DNA of 64,000 bases, taken from positions 2,000,001 to 2,064,000 of the forward strand of contig NZ_AOGZ02000014.1 of assembly GCF_000332515.2 (NCBI RefSeq), read 5' to 3'. This stretch comes from Leptospira wolbachii serovar Codice str. CDC. GTDB lineage: Bacteria; Spirochaetota; Leptospiria; Leptospirales; Leptospiraceae. The notes below the pieces were generated by a model. The model had not been told where the DNA came from. It worked only from the letters and a program-made list of their open reading frames with translations, and made no database searches. Both the position numbers and the translations under genes were made by a program. Below are positions 8,503 to 16,546 of this stretch, piece after piece. The first letter of the stretch is position 1. Each line of letters opens with the position of its first letter.

Positions 8503-10254
8503 ATGTCTTGTTTATTTTGCCAGAAAGGATCTTCCCGTTTTTCCCGATTAGAGCCAGTGCGGGATGAAAGACAAACCCACTCTTTTCCGATTGATGACAT
8601 CGTAGGGAACTCCCTGAATCCATTTCAAGAAATCTATGAATGTAAGGATTGCCATAGCCTTTGGTGGATCAAAACCCGAGGAACAGGTGATCCCAGGTCC
8701 ACCTATCCAGAGTTTTACGAACAAACTGCCGAGCGAATTGATGATCAGCGTTCAGAATTGATTCGGAACCCTTCTGTATCGGGACTCATCAATCATAAAA
8801 ATTCTGTATTTCCTTATTCGTTCTTTGAAGAGATTTTAGAAATCATATCCCAAAAAGAAAGAGAAGCATTAAAAACTTTATACCTCCGAAGAGATTCCGA
8901 TTTGCCCTCTACGGTTAAGAGATGGCTTCTACAATGGTTTCAAAAAGAATATCCGAACGAATTTCAAGAAATCCAAAAAAAAGGATTCCCCACTTCCGCA
9001 GGCCACCTCTTTTCTTTAGAAGAAAATGAAACCGTCATTGTATCTGAATTTATAGCAAAAGACCAATTGGCTTTGATTACCTCTCTAGAAGAAAAGTACT
9101 TTATACAGGGTTATGATTTAACCGAAAAGAAAATCCTTTGGAAAGGCCCAATAGGTAAGCCGTTTTTGGAAGGTTTACCTATTCCCATTCTTTTTTACCA
9201 ATCGGGTTATCTTTGTTTTTACCAAGGTTTTCAAAAAGGATCTGAATACTTTTCAAAACTAAACAGACCCGATACACTTTGTATTTATGATATTTCCGGC
9301 AAACTCATTATATCTATACCACTTGCTTTTAAGTGTTATGAAATCCTTTCTACAGAAGAACGTGATGTCTCTGAAAATAGAATTTCGCATAACTTTGGAT
9401 TTACGATATTAGGCGATACATTGTATCTGCCCCACCAATTCCAAATCCAAGTTTATGATTTGAAATCGGGAAAATTAATCCGAAACATTTCATTACCAAA
9501 ATTTGAAATTTTTTCAGGTAAGGCTTTTGAAACTGAATCAGGAAATCTTCTCTTCCATACATTAAAAGGAATTTTGGGAATCAATTCTTCAGATGAAATT
9601 ATTTTTCAATACTTATCCCCATACCATCCTGTGTTCATTGATTCACAGTTCCAATTTTACTTTTACTACGCCATTGTCGAATCGGCCAATACAGGAGAGA
9701 AAAAAGAATTCAAACAAACTCATGATTCTGGAATTTCTTTGGTTCGAGAGTTGGCGTCTCCTCCTGTTGAATTTCCTGGTGGAGTTTATTTGCCATTTTC
9801 TTTAGATGGATCGCTTCTTTTGGATTCTCAGTTGAGAACCATTAAAGAATTTCCTTTCAGCACCACAGATACCATCGGCCCTCATTCCTTTGGAACGACA
9901 AAAACACCAGTCCTTGTCACAGAAGATCGCATCATCATTACAAATGATTTTTCCGGCATTTACATGATTGATTTTTCGGGAAATCTTTTGTTAGAAAAAC
10001 AAATCCAATCAGAGGTGTTATCTGTCTTTACGTTTGATGGAAAACATACAATCATCATTCTCAGCTTTCATGATGACTATAGTGATGGTGAAGAGACAAA
10101 ACTTCTTTTATTTTCCCCGAAAGGAGATGTAATCACAGAGAAATTACTTCCCGGCCCCCAAGGATTGTCGGTGAGTTTTGATGGGATTTGTGTATTCGCA
10201 AAGAACAATCAAATGTTTTCCCTATATTTATTTTCTGCGGATGATTCCAGATGA
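8503..10254 (+). CDS. Zinc-ribbon protein with beta-propeller-like repeats
   Basis: 583-residue protein of unknown function. Two CXXC pairs, C3/C6 (CLFC) and C47/C50 (CKDC), look like a zinc ribbon. From about residue 170 the chain is made of beta-rich repeats with patterns such as LCIYDISGKLI, IQVYDLKSGKLIRNI and IYMIDFSGNLLLEKQ, which resemble PQQ/WD-like propeller blades. No signal peptide or membrane segment, so cytoplasmic. Its TGA overlaps the ATG of the 7TM-SpoIIE phosphatase (ATGA), which suggests it acts in that signalling pathway, perhaps as a scaffold or sensor. The propeller assignment is by pattern only. Confidence 0.65.
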   Translation: MSCLFCQKGSSRFSRLEPVRDERQTHSFPIDDIVGNSLNPFQEIYECKDCHSLWWIKTRGTGDPRSTYPEFYEQTAERIDDQRSELIRNPSVSGLINHKNSVFPYSFFEEILEIISQKEREALKTLYLRRDSDLPSTVKRWLLQWFQKEYPNEFQEIQKKGFPTSAGHLFSLEENETVIVSEFIAKDQLALITSLEEKYFIQGYDLTEKKILWKGPIGKPFLEGLPIPILFYQSGYLCFYQGFQKGSEYFSKLNRPDTLCIYDISGKLIISIPLAFKCYEILSTEERDVSENRISHNFGFTILGDTLYLPHQFQIQVYDLKSGKLIRNISLPKFEIFSGKAFETESGNLLFHTLKGILGINSSDEIIFQYLSPYHPVFIDSQFQFYFYYAIVESANTGEKKEFKQTHDSGISLVRELASPPVEFPGGVYLPFSLDGSLLLDSQLRTIKEFPFSTTDTIGPHSFGTTKTPVLVTEDRIIITNDFSGIYMIDFSGNLLLEKQIQSEVLSVFTFDGKHTIIILSFHDDYSDGEETKLLLFSPKGDVITEKLLPGPQGLSVSFDGICVFAKNNQMFSLYLFSADDSR

Positions 10255-12278
10255 GCTTGTTTTTTAAAAGGTGGTTGTATCTTTCATTTTTTCTGTTTTT
10301 GAGTGTTTTTGGAATTTCTGCCGAAGACCTATCCATTGATATCCAAAAGAGTGATAAAGCCCCTGTTTATCTCGCTAAATCTATGTTAGTTTTGGAAGAT
10401 CCAACAAATCATTTGGATTTTGATTCCATTCGTTCCCTCGCCTATGAATCAAAATTTATAAACGTTCCTTCCTCAGAGGAGGCTTTTAATTTTTCCTATT
10501 CAAAATCAACTTATTGGTTGAAAGTCCAATTAAAAAATACAAACCAAACTCCAAAAGAAATCGCGATTGTCATTTCTTACCCGCGATTACAAACACTGGA
10601 TTTATACTTTCAAAATCCAAAAGAGATTAAAAAAATTCCATCAGGATACTCTGTCCCCATGGTAGAACGCCCTTACCAAAGTAGGTTTTTTGTATTTCCG
10701 ATTTCGTTTCCAGAAAACACAAATGCTACGGTTTATTTGAAGGTAAAATCACCGAACTCAATCAACCTACCCATCCAATTATGGAATCGAGATTTATATG
10801 ACCGTCATGAGATCAATGACCATGTCATTCAAGCCTTATACTTTGGAATTGCTTTTGCCATGATTCTTTTTAACTTGTTCGTATTTTTTATACTGAAGGA
10901 TAGTAATTATTTTCTTTATGTTTTAGTCGTTTCCAGCACAGCATTTACCATTGCTTCGCATAATGGAATTGCTTCGGAATATCTATGGCAGAACTCACCT
11001 TGGATGGATCAATATTCGGTGAATTTATTTATCTCCATAGTTTTGATTCTCTTTTTAGTATTTATGAGAAGTTTATTAAACACTAAAAATTTAATTCCAA
11101 AATTAGATCGAATGAGTGTCGTTATAATTCTCTTACAGATCATTTTACCAATTTTATATATTTTTTCTTTTGAATCGTTTATTAAAATTATAGTTCTTAG
11201 CCATGCCTTCACGGCCTTTTGGATTTTGTTTGTGGGTACTATATGTTCTTTGAAAAAAGAAAGAATTGCTTATTTTTTTCTATTAGCATTCGCATTTTTA
11301 TTTTTAGCACTGATTGTTTCTACAATGAGGGCGTTAGGACTCCTTCCAACCAATTCCTTTACTATTGATGGGCCACAATATGGTTCAACCGCTGAAATGA
11401 TGTTACTTGCTTTTGCTCTTGCAGATCGTTACAACACCATTATCAAAGAAAAAGAAACTGCGGAAACACTAGTCAAACTAAATTTAGAAAAATCTAATTT
11501 CGAGTTAGAAGAAAAAGTCAAAGAACGTACCCAAACTCTAAATCGTACACTTAGTGCCATGAGACGAGATCTCTTTGTAGCAAAAAAAATCCAAGAGAAT
11601 TCTCTCGTTACTGATCCAAAACTGATCAATGAATTAAATCTTGTGTATCGTTATCTTCCTGTATCGGAAGTCGGTGGAGATTTTTTTGACATTTGCCAAT
11701 TGAACGAATCCAAATATAGAATTCTCATTGCAGATGCCACAGGTCATGGAGTGCATGCAGCGATGATTACCATGGCAATCAAAGGTTTGTATGATAACAT
11801 TAAAAACTTTGAATTAGCTCCGTCGAAGGTGATGGAAATTTTTAATGAAGAGTTTATGGATAACTTTGTCTCACTCAATAGTCTCTTAACGGCATTGATT
11901 TTAGATATTGATCTATTCGAAAAAAAGATTCAGTTTGCCTCTGCTGGCCATCCGGCAGCAGTGCTTTTACAGAATGGCCAACTCTCTTTGTTAACAAAAA
12001 CAGGAAGGATGATCGGACTAAAAAAACAAATCCATTATGAACAATCGGAACTATCCTTTGGGTCAAAAGATCGGCTTTTTGTGTTTACCGACGGAGTGTT
12101 TGAAGCTTTTAATTCTAAAGATGAGGAGTTTGGGGAGGAATCCCTCTACCACCTTTTCCAATCCACTCGCCATTTGACCCTTTCGGAAGTCGAAGACCAT
12201 CTCCTAAAAACACTACAAAATTTTCTAAATGGTCAGGATCGCCAGGACGACTTAACCATCCTTGGCATCGATTTTTGA
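10251..12278 (+). CDS. 7TM-DISM sensor with SpoIIE-type phosphatase domain
   Basis: 675-residue membrane protein. After a signal peptide (about 1-24) comes a periplasmic 7TMR-DISMED2-like sandwich (about 30-180; YWLKVQLKN), then seven hydrophobic helices (about 195-385), a coiled-coil linker (about 395-450), and a PP2C/SpoIIE phosphatase domain. The metal-binding motifs are all present: VGGDFFD near 473, IADATGHG, SAGHPA, FTDGVFEAF and the final DDLTIL. Enzymes of this kind dephosphorylate anti-sigma-factor antagonists or switch proteins in response to an outside signal. Translationally coupled to the preceding propeller-like gene. A second protein of the same layout is at 60506. Confidence 0.9.
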   Translation: MSLFFKRWLYLSFFLFLSVFGISAEDLSIDIQKSDKAPVYLAKSMLVLEDPTNHLDFDSIRSLAYESKFINVPSSEEAFNFSYSKSTYWLKVQLKNTNQTPKEIAIVISYPRLQTLDLYFQNPKEIKKIPSGYSVPMVERPYQSRFFVFPISFPENTNATVYLKVKSPNSINLPIQLWNRDLYDRHEINDHVIQALYFGIAFAMILFNLFVFFILKDSNYFLYVLVVSSTAFTIASHNGIASEYLWQNSPWMDQYSVNLFISIVLILFLVFMRSLLNTKNLIPKLDRMSVVIILLQIILPILYIFSFESFIKIIVLSHAFTAFWILFVGTICSLKKERIAYFFLLAFAFLFLALIVSTMRALGLLPTNSFTIDGPQYGSTAEMMLLAFALADRYNTIIKEKETAETLVKLNLEKSNFELEEKVKERTQTLNRTLSAMRRDLFVAKKIQENSLVTDPKLINELNLVYRYLPVSEVGGDFFDICQLNESKYRILIADATGHGVHAAMITMAIKGLYDNIKNFELAPSKVMEIFNEEFMDNFVSLNSLLTALILDIDLFEKKIQFASAGHPAAVLLQNGQLSLLTKTGRMIGLKKQIHYEQSELSFGSKDRLFVFTDGVFEAFNSKDEEFGEESLYHLFQSTRHLTLSEVEDHLLKTLQNFLNGQDRQDDLTILGIDF

Positions 12279-12375
12279 TTTTTTTTTGGAAATTAGTTTA
12301 ATATTAAATAATTATAACATCAAATCGTTCAAGTTATAGTCTATTTTCTAATAGTAAATAAAATTGGAGAACCTT

Positions 12376-13452
12376 GTGAAATCATTATTTTCAGAAGCGA
12401 AGTTAGGAAACCTTTCCTTAAAAAATAAAGTGGTGATGGCCCCCATGACCCGTTCCCGTTCCCTTGGAAACGTACCTGGTGACTTAGTTGCCACATATTA
12501 TGAGCAAAGAGCAGAAGCAGGACTCATCATCACAGAAGGAACCTCACCTTCTCCGAATGGTCTTGGTTATGCGAGAATTCCTGGAATTTTCTCAGAAGAA
12601 CAAACCAAAGCTTGGAAAAAAGTAACCGATAAAGTCCATGCCAAGGGAAGTAAAATTTTTGTTCAACTGATGCATACAGGTCGAATTGGACATGAGCTGA
12701 ATTTACCGAAAGGAGCAAAAGTTCTTGGACCTTCTGCGATTCTTGCCAAAGGACAAATGTGGACAGATACAGACGGAATGAAAGACCATCCCACACCACA
12801 GGAGATGACCAAAGCAGAATTAAAATCTACATTAGAAGAATTTGTAACTGCATCTAAAAATGCAATCCAAGCAGGTTTTGATGGTGTTGAATTACATGCA
12901 GCGAACGGATATTTACTCGAACAATTTTTACATCCCTCCTCAAACCAAAGAACAGACGAATACGGCGGTTCCATTGAGAATCGAATTCGATTCGTTGTAG
13001 AAGTAGCGGAAGCTGTGAGTGTAGCGATCGGAAAAGAAAAAACAGCAATTCGTTTGTCTCCCTATGGAGCATTCAATGATCTTTTTCCATTTCCAGAAAC
13101 ACATGAAGAGTATTCGTTGTTAGCTGAAAAGTTAAATCAAATTGGAATTGTATACATTCATTTAGTTGACCATTCATCCATGGGTGCACCGACTGTTGAA
13201 CCAGAAACGGTTCAAAACATTCGAAAGGCCTTTAAAGGAACTCTTATTTTAAGTGGCGGTTATGACGTCGAACGTGCAGAAAAAGATCTCTCTTCTGGAC
13301 TTGCTGACCTTATCGCTTTTGGAAAACCTTTCCTTGCCAATCCTGACCTTGTCACAAGATTCCAAAAAAATATCCCTTTAGCTTCTTTTGATCAGACAAC
13401 TCTTTATACACCTGGTGAAAAAGGTTACAGTGACTATTCTTTTGCAGGCTAA
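12376..13452 (+). CDS. Old yellow enzyme family alkene reductase
   Basis: FMN-dependent ene-reductase of the OYE/NemA family, reducing activated C=C bonds or nitro groups with NAD(P)H; cytosolic. Motifs: VVMAPMTRSR near the N-terminus, HTGRIGH, the FMN/substrate-binding HAANGYLLEQFLHPSSN, and YGGSIENRIRF. GTG 12376 is the likely start: GGAG at 12366-12369 lies 6 nt before it, whereas the in-frame TTG at 12364 would overlap that site. This gives 358 residues, the usual size. The upstream 85 nt are very AT-rich with TTTAATATTAAAT-like symmetry that could hold an operator, but no regulator gene adjoins. Confidence 0.93.
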   Translation: MKSLFSEAKLGNLSLKNKVVMAPMTRSRSLGNVPGDLVATYYEQRAEAGLIITEGTSPSPNGLGYARIPGIFSEEQTKAWKKVTDKVHAKGSKIFVQLMHTGRIGHELNLPKGAKVLGPSAILAKGQMWTDTDGMKDHPTPQEMTKAELKSTLEEFVTASKNAIQAGFDGVELHAANGYLLEQFLHPSSNQRTDEYGGSIENRIRFVVEVAEAVSVAIGKEKTAIRLSPYGAFNDLFPFPETHEEYSLLAEKLNQIGIVYIHLVDHSSMGAPTVEPETVQNIRKAFKGTLILSGGYDVERAEKDLSSGLADLIAFGKPFLANPDLVTRFQKNIPLASFDQTTLYTPGEKGYSDYSFAG

Positions 13453-13495
13453 CAACGATTAACAAAAAAGGTGCTTTTCTTTTTTAAGTTCTTTA

Positions 13496-13623
13496 GCGCC
13501 TCAAACTCTATTAAACTAAGGATTCTTTAGTGGCCTTGACCGGGCTACTTCAGGGTCCGCATTCGCTCCCGTCACCTTCCATCTAACGATGGCAGGTGAC
13601 CAAGCCTTCCGTATCCCTGGCGC
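13496..13623 (+). repeat. Structured intergenic repeat, family R1, copy A
   Basis: A 128-nt element bounded by GCGCC (13496) and GGCGC (13619-13623), which can pair. Its core is a strong hairpin at 13571-13600: GTCACCT pairs with AGGTGAC and CATC with GATG. The boundary and the flanking phrases (GCGCCTC...CTATT, then TATCCCTGGCGC) match a second copy at 22764-22868 whose internal hairpin has a different sequence. It occupies most of the 304-nt gap between the OYE and carbonic anhydrase genes; the remaining 13624-13756 shows nothing I can name. Confidence 0.55.
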
Positions 13624-13756
13624 AGCAATCTCATCCTAAAAAGAACCTCCAATCCCTTGCCCATTTGTTAAATGCAATGAGCAGATTTAGCTGGGAAATC
13701 TTTCTTAAGAAAATACTCTTCTTGTGCATTCCGCTATATTGGACTAAATTTCCACT

Positions 13757-14365
13757 ATGTCAAACACACTCATACAACAAGAAACAAGCAAAGTTCATAA
13801 AGAAGTCCTCGGTGCGAACGAAAAGTACGTATCAGAATTTGGAAAAAAAGGGGAATTGGCACTTCCTCCTGCGAGAAGTTTTACCATCCTTACCTGTATG
13901 GATGCAAGATTGGATCCTGCCAAGTATGCAGGCCTTGCGGAAGGTGATACCCATGTCATCCGCAACGCTGGGGGGCGTGCTAGTGATGACGCCATTCGAT
14001 CCCTGGTAATTTCTTATAAACTTCTCGGTACTAAAGAATTTTTTGTCATCCACCACTCGGATTGTGGGATGCAATTGTTTACAGACCCGATCATCCGTAA
14101 CCTGCTTTCCAAAAGTTTAAAAACAGCTACCATCGATTCCAATGGATGGCGCAACTTAGAAGAGTCTGGTGGTTCGGAGGAAGCTAAGTTCATTCCCTTT
14201 TTAACCTTCGAAAATTTGGAACAAAGTGTAATCGATGATGTGAAAAGAATTCGAAACCACCCCCTGATCCCTAAAGACATTCCTGTCTATGGATATTATT
14301 ACGATGTGAAAACAGGGAAATTGGTAGAAGTAGTGGAGGCCACAAAGATAGGAAGAGCCTCCTAA
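13757..14365 (+). CDS. Beta-class carbonic anhydrase
   Basis: 202-residue zinc enzyme interconverting CO2 and bicarbonate; cytosolic. Zinc ligands of the beta class are visible: C47 in TCMDARLD, H100 and C103 in HHSDCGM, with the D49-R51 catalytic dyad. [16 protein letters not shown] is the usual conserved helix. The C-terminal half is typical of the short beta-CA group found in many spirochaetes and actinobacteria. No clear Shine-Dalgarno precedes the ATG. Flanked by repeat R1 copy A upstream, and by a hairpin and repeat R2 copy A downstream; it stands alone. Confidence 0.93.
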   Translation: MSNTLIQQETSKVHKEVLGANEKYVSEFGKKGELALPPARSFTILTCMDARLDPAKYAGLAEGDTHVIRNAGGRASDDAIRSLVISYKLLGTKEFFVIHHSDCGMQLFTDPIIRNLLSKSLKTATIDSNGWRNLEESGGSEEAKFIPFLTFENLEQSVIDDVKRIRNHPLIPKDIPVYGYYYDVKTGKLVEVVEATKIGRAS

Positions 14366-14405
14366 TAACTAAATTCTAGTCCAACAATATACGAATCTCC
14401 TTTTT

Positions 14406-14435
14406 GATCCCATCTAACAAATGTTGGCTGGGATC
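14406..14435 (+). terminator. Probable terminator of the carbonic anhydrase gene
   Basis: GATCCCA (14406-14412) pairs with TGGGATC (14429-14435); AACA/TGTT inside can extend the fold. TTTCGATTT follows. The hairpin begins 40 nt after the stop codon. Confidence 0.5.
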
Positions 14436-14529
14436 TTTCGATTTCCTAAAACTCAATAGTATCCTATAAAAATCTAACTTTTTTATCTGAACAAATTCCT
14501 CCAAATTTGGGCAGGTAATATCACATTAA

Positions 14530-14673
14530 AATATGAACTTATCAGAAATAAATTGCCGATTTTTGCGATTTGGGTTTCTGAAATTTGGAGATTGTGATAG
14601 AAGGAAGGCATTGGGTGGCGGGTCTAGTTCCCCTCCCTAATCGGGCGGGGATATTAATATCCAACCTGTACCG
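14530..14673 (+). repeat. Structured intergenic repeat, family R2, copy A
   Basis: A 144-nt block similar to 22919-23066. Both begin AATATGAACTT, have a degenerate AT-rich middle, and end in a near-identical GC-rich 65-68 nt part starting CATTGGG and containing GGCGGGTCTAGTTCCCC and ending TGTACCG. Two hairpins are likely: GGG.GG.GGG with CCCC.CCC, and GGATA-TTAA-TATCC. In the other copy the second loop is CGAA while the stem is unchanged, as expected of a structured RNA or a hairpin-forming DNA element. The rest of the gap 14366-14704 shows no gene. Confidence 0.55.
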
Positions 14674-14704
14674 ACGTTAACCCATTAAACCACCCCAAAT
14701 CCCC

Positions 14705-14776
14705 TTGACAGTAAATGGAGGGTCCTTTAATTTAACCAAATGGTTAATTATCTATATGGTTAAATTAAAGGACCCT
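14705..14776 (+). promoter_or_regulatory. Promoter and 19-bp inverted-repeat operator of the ArsR gene
   Basis: A consensus -35 TTGACA lies at 14705-14710; at 17-nt spacing the -10 would be TAATTT (14728-14733). A perfect 19-bp inverted repeat has its left arm (14719-14737) over the -10 and its right arm (14758-14776) over the first codons of the ArsR gene; both contain GGGTCCTTTAATTTAACC or its complement. A smaller palindrome, TTAACCA-AA-TGGTTAA, overlaps the left arm and spacer. The start ATG (14756-14758) lies inside. This fits autorepression by the ArsR protein, and in mRNA it could also hide the start. Confidence 0.7.
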
Positions 14777-15109
14777 GAAGAAACGCTAAATGCTACATTC
14801 CAGGCCTTGGCAGATCCAACACGCCGGCAGATCTTGATGCAACTAGTTTCTGGGGAAGCAACCGTCCTCCAATTGGCCGAACCGTTTGAGATGAGCCTTC
14901 CTGGAATTTCCAAACACCTAAAAGTTTTGGAAAAGGCTGGGCTCATCGAAAAAGGCAAAACAGCACAATTTCGGCCCTGTCGTTTAAAGGTAGAGGCACT
15001 GCAAGAAGCCAACCAATGGTTGGAACAATACAAACGGTTATGGGAAGAGCGATTGGATCGTTTGGATGCATACTTACTAGAGTTACAAAAATCAAAAGGA
15101 AAAAATTAA
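14756..15109 (+). CDS. ArsR/SmtB-family transcriptional regulator
   Basis: 117-residue winged-helix regulator; cytosolic DNA-binding dimer. The core ALADPTRRQILMQL, then the recognition helix region MSLPGISKHLKVLEKAGLI and the wing GKTAQFRPC, match the group that controls neighbouring AHSA1/SRPBCC genes and lacks metal-site cysteines. The ATG at 14756 is chosen because an upstream in-frame TTG (14705) is the -35 box itself. No Shine-Dalgarno is visible, so the message may have a very short leader. One nt separates it from the double-SRPBCC gene, so the two form an operon. Confidence 0.9.
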   Translation: MVKLKDPEETLNATFQALADPTRRQILMQLVSGEATVLQLAEPFEMSLPGISKHLKVLEKAGLIEKGKTAQFRPCRLKVEALQEANQWLEQYKRLWEERLDRLDAYLLELQKSKGKN

Positions 15110-15110
15110 T

Positions 15111-16088
15111 ATGTTTAAATCAGATGTAGTTCTAACATTAGAAGAGAAAATTGTTCGCATTGAACGTTTGTTTGATGCTCCTGTCCAACTTGTTTGGGAA
15201 GTTTGGACAAACCCTGTACATATAGAAAAATGGTGGGGACCTAAAGGATTTACAAACCCAACAGTCGAATTTGATTTCAAAGTCGGTGGATCTTATCGAA
15301 TTGTGATGAGATCCCCTGAAGGAGTGGATTATCCAGTCAAAGGAAAGTTTTTAGAAATCACTCCATTCCAAAGTTTTGTGATTAGTGATTTAGTTGATGA
15401 ACATCCTGATGAATGGGTAAGGGATGTTCAAAAAATGGCAGGAGTCACTGGCGATCGAGATATTTTAAATTCAAAATTAAGAGTTCTCTTCGAAGAGGCA
15501 GAGGGAAAAACAAAAGTGACTCTCTTTACTGAATTTGCGAGCAATCAAATTCGGGACGGATTTGCAAGTTCAGGTATGAAAGAAGGTTGGTCAGACAGTT
15601 TTGAAAAGTTAGAAACAAACGCATTACCTAATCCGAATCAAATCAGCTTAGAAAAGAAATTAAATCATCCTCAAGAGTTAGTTTTTAATGCACTTTCAAA
15701 CCCACTAACAATTGATACCTGGTGGGGTCCGAGTGGATTTAAAACGACAACCCAAACTATGGATTTTAAAGTAGGTGGGAAATGGATTTTTACTATGCTT
15801 GGACCAGATGGAAAAGTTTGGCCAAACACGATCAAATATAAAGAAATTAGAAAATTTGATTACTTAGAATATCTACATGGATCCGGAGAAGAAAATAAAA
15901 ATGATGATTTTTTAGTGAACGTATATCTAATTGCCCTCGATAAGAACCAAACATTAATTAAAATGCAACTGACTTTTCCTGATACAAACGTTCGAAATGC
16001 GGTGATTGGCTTTGGAGCCATTGAAAGTGGCCAACAAACACTTTCGAAACTCAATCAATATTTGGAGCACCAAAATGAATCTACATAA
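15111..16088 (+). CDS. Tandem double SRPBCC (AHSA1-like) protein
   Basis: 325 residues made of two AHSA1/CalC-type SRPBCC domains in a row. Domain 1 is about 8-168 (IERLFDAPVQLVWEVWTNP, WWGPKGF, FKVGGSYR). Domain 2 is about 180-318 (LEKKLNHPQELVFNALSNP, WWGPSGF, FKVGGKW). Each is a helix-grip fold that binds a hydrophobic ligand or partner; single-domain members are about 140-160 residues. Pairing with an ArsR repressor is a recurrent arrangement in bacteria, but the ligand is generally unknown. Cytosolic. The fusion probably arose by tandem duplication of one gene. Confidence 0.88.
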   Translation: MFKSDVVLTLEEKIVRIERLFDAPVQLVWEVWTNPVHIEKWWGPKGFTNPTVEFDFKVGGSYRIVMRSPEGVDYPVKGKFLEITPFQSFVISDLVDEHPDEWVRDVQKMAGVTGDRDILNSKLRVLFEEAEGKTKVTLFTEFASNQIRDGFASSGMKEGWSDSFEKLETNALPNPNQISLEKKLNHPQELVFNALSNPLTIDTWWGPSGFKTTTQTMDFKVGGKWIFTMLGPDGKVWPNTIKYKEIRKFDYLEYLHGSGEENKNDDFLVNVYLIALDKNQTLIKMQLTFPDTNVRNAVIGFGAIESGQQTLSKLNQYLEHQNEST

Positions 16089-16165
16089 AATTAAACCATT
16101 TCTATAGTTTAAAGAAAAATCATTATAGCTGATCTAGAGAAAGCAGCCAAAGGAAATTAATAAAC

Positions 16166-16546
16166 ATGTTAAAAAGCATCATTGCCATCTTCGTTGGATT
16201 AATTTCCAACGTAATTCTATCCATCTTATTTGATACAATACTCAAAGTATTGAATATTCTCCCTTATGACCATATGTTTGTGGCAACACCAATAGTTTTG
16301 TTTGTGTTAGGTTATAGAATCATTTTCAGCATATTGGGATGTTATTTAACAGCAAGATTAGCGCCTCAAAATCCAATGAAACATGCATATATTTTGGGTG
16401 GAATAGGTTTGGTATTGGGAATTACTGGGGTCATCCTGGCGGGACATTTAGGTCCGTGGTGGTATTCTTGGTCTTTAGTCATACTCACCCCACTGATTGC
16501 TTATATAGGTGGTAAACTCTATGTATCTACGGAAAAATCCAAATGA
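16166..16546 (+). CDS. Small multi-pass membrane protein
   Basis: 126 residues with four predicted membrane helices (about 4-26, 40-62, 72-94, 98-118). No family recognised with certainty. A Shine-Dalgarno-like AAAGGAAA precedes ATG 16166. Its TGA overlaps the ATG of the MATE exporter gene (ATGA), so the two are translationally coupled and probably follow the ArsR/SRPBCC operon, 77 nt upstream. Confidence 0.75.
   Translation: MLKSIIAIFVGLISNVILSILFDTILKVLNILPYDHMFVATPIVLFVLGYRIIFSILGCYLTARLAPQNPMKHAYILGGIGLVLGITGVILAGHLGPWWYSWSLVILTPLIAYIGGKLYVSTEKSK

Noticed and set aside
12364..12375. TTG 12364 as the start of the old yellow enzyme gene
   Set aside because: That TTG is part of the ribosome-binding sequence TTGGAG for the GTG at 12376.
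13596..14009. 137-codon open frame overlapping the carbonic anhydrase gene in another frame
   Set aside because: It overlaps well-conserved carbonic anhydrase codons and includes part of repeat R1; no protein features.
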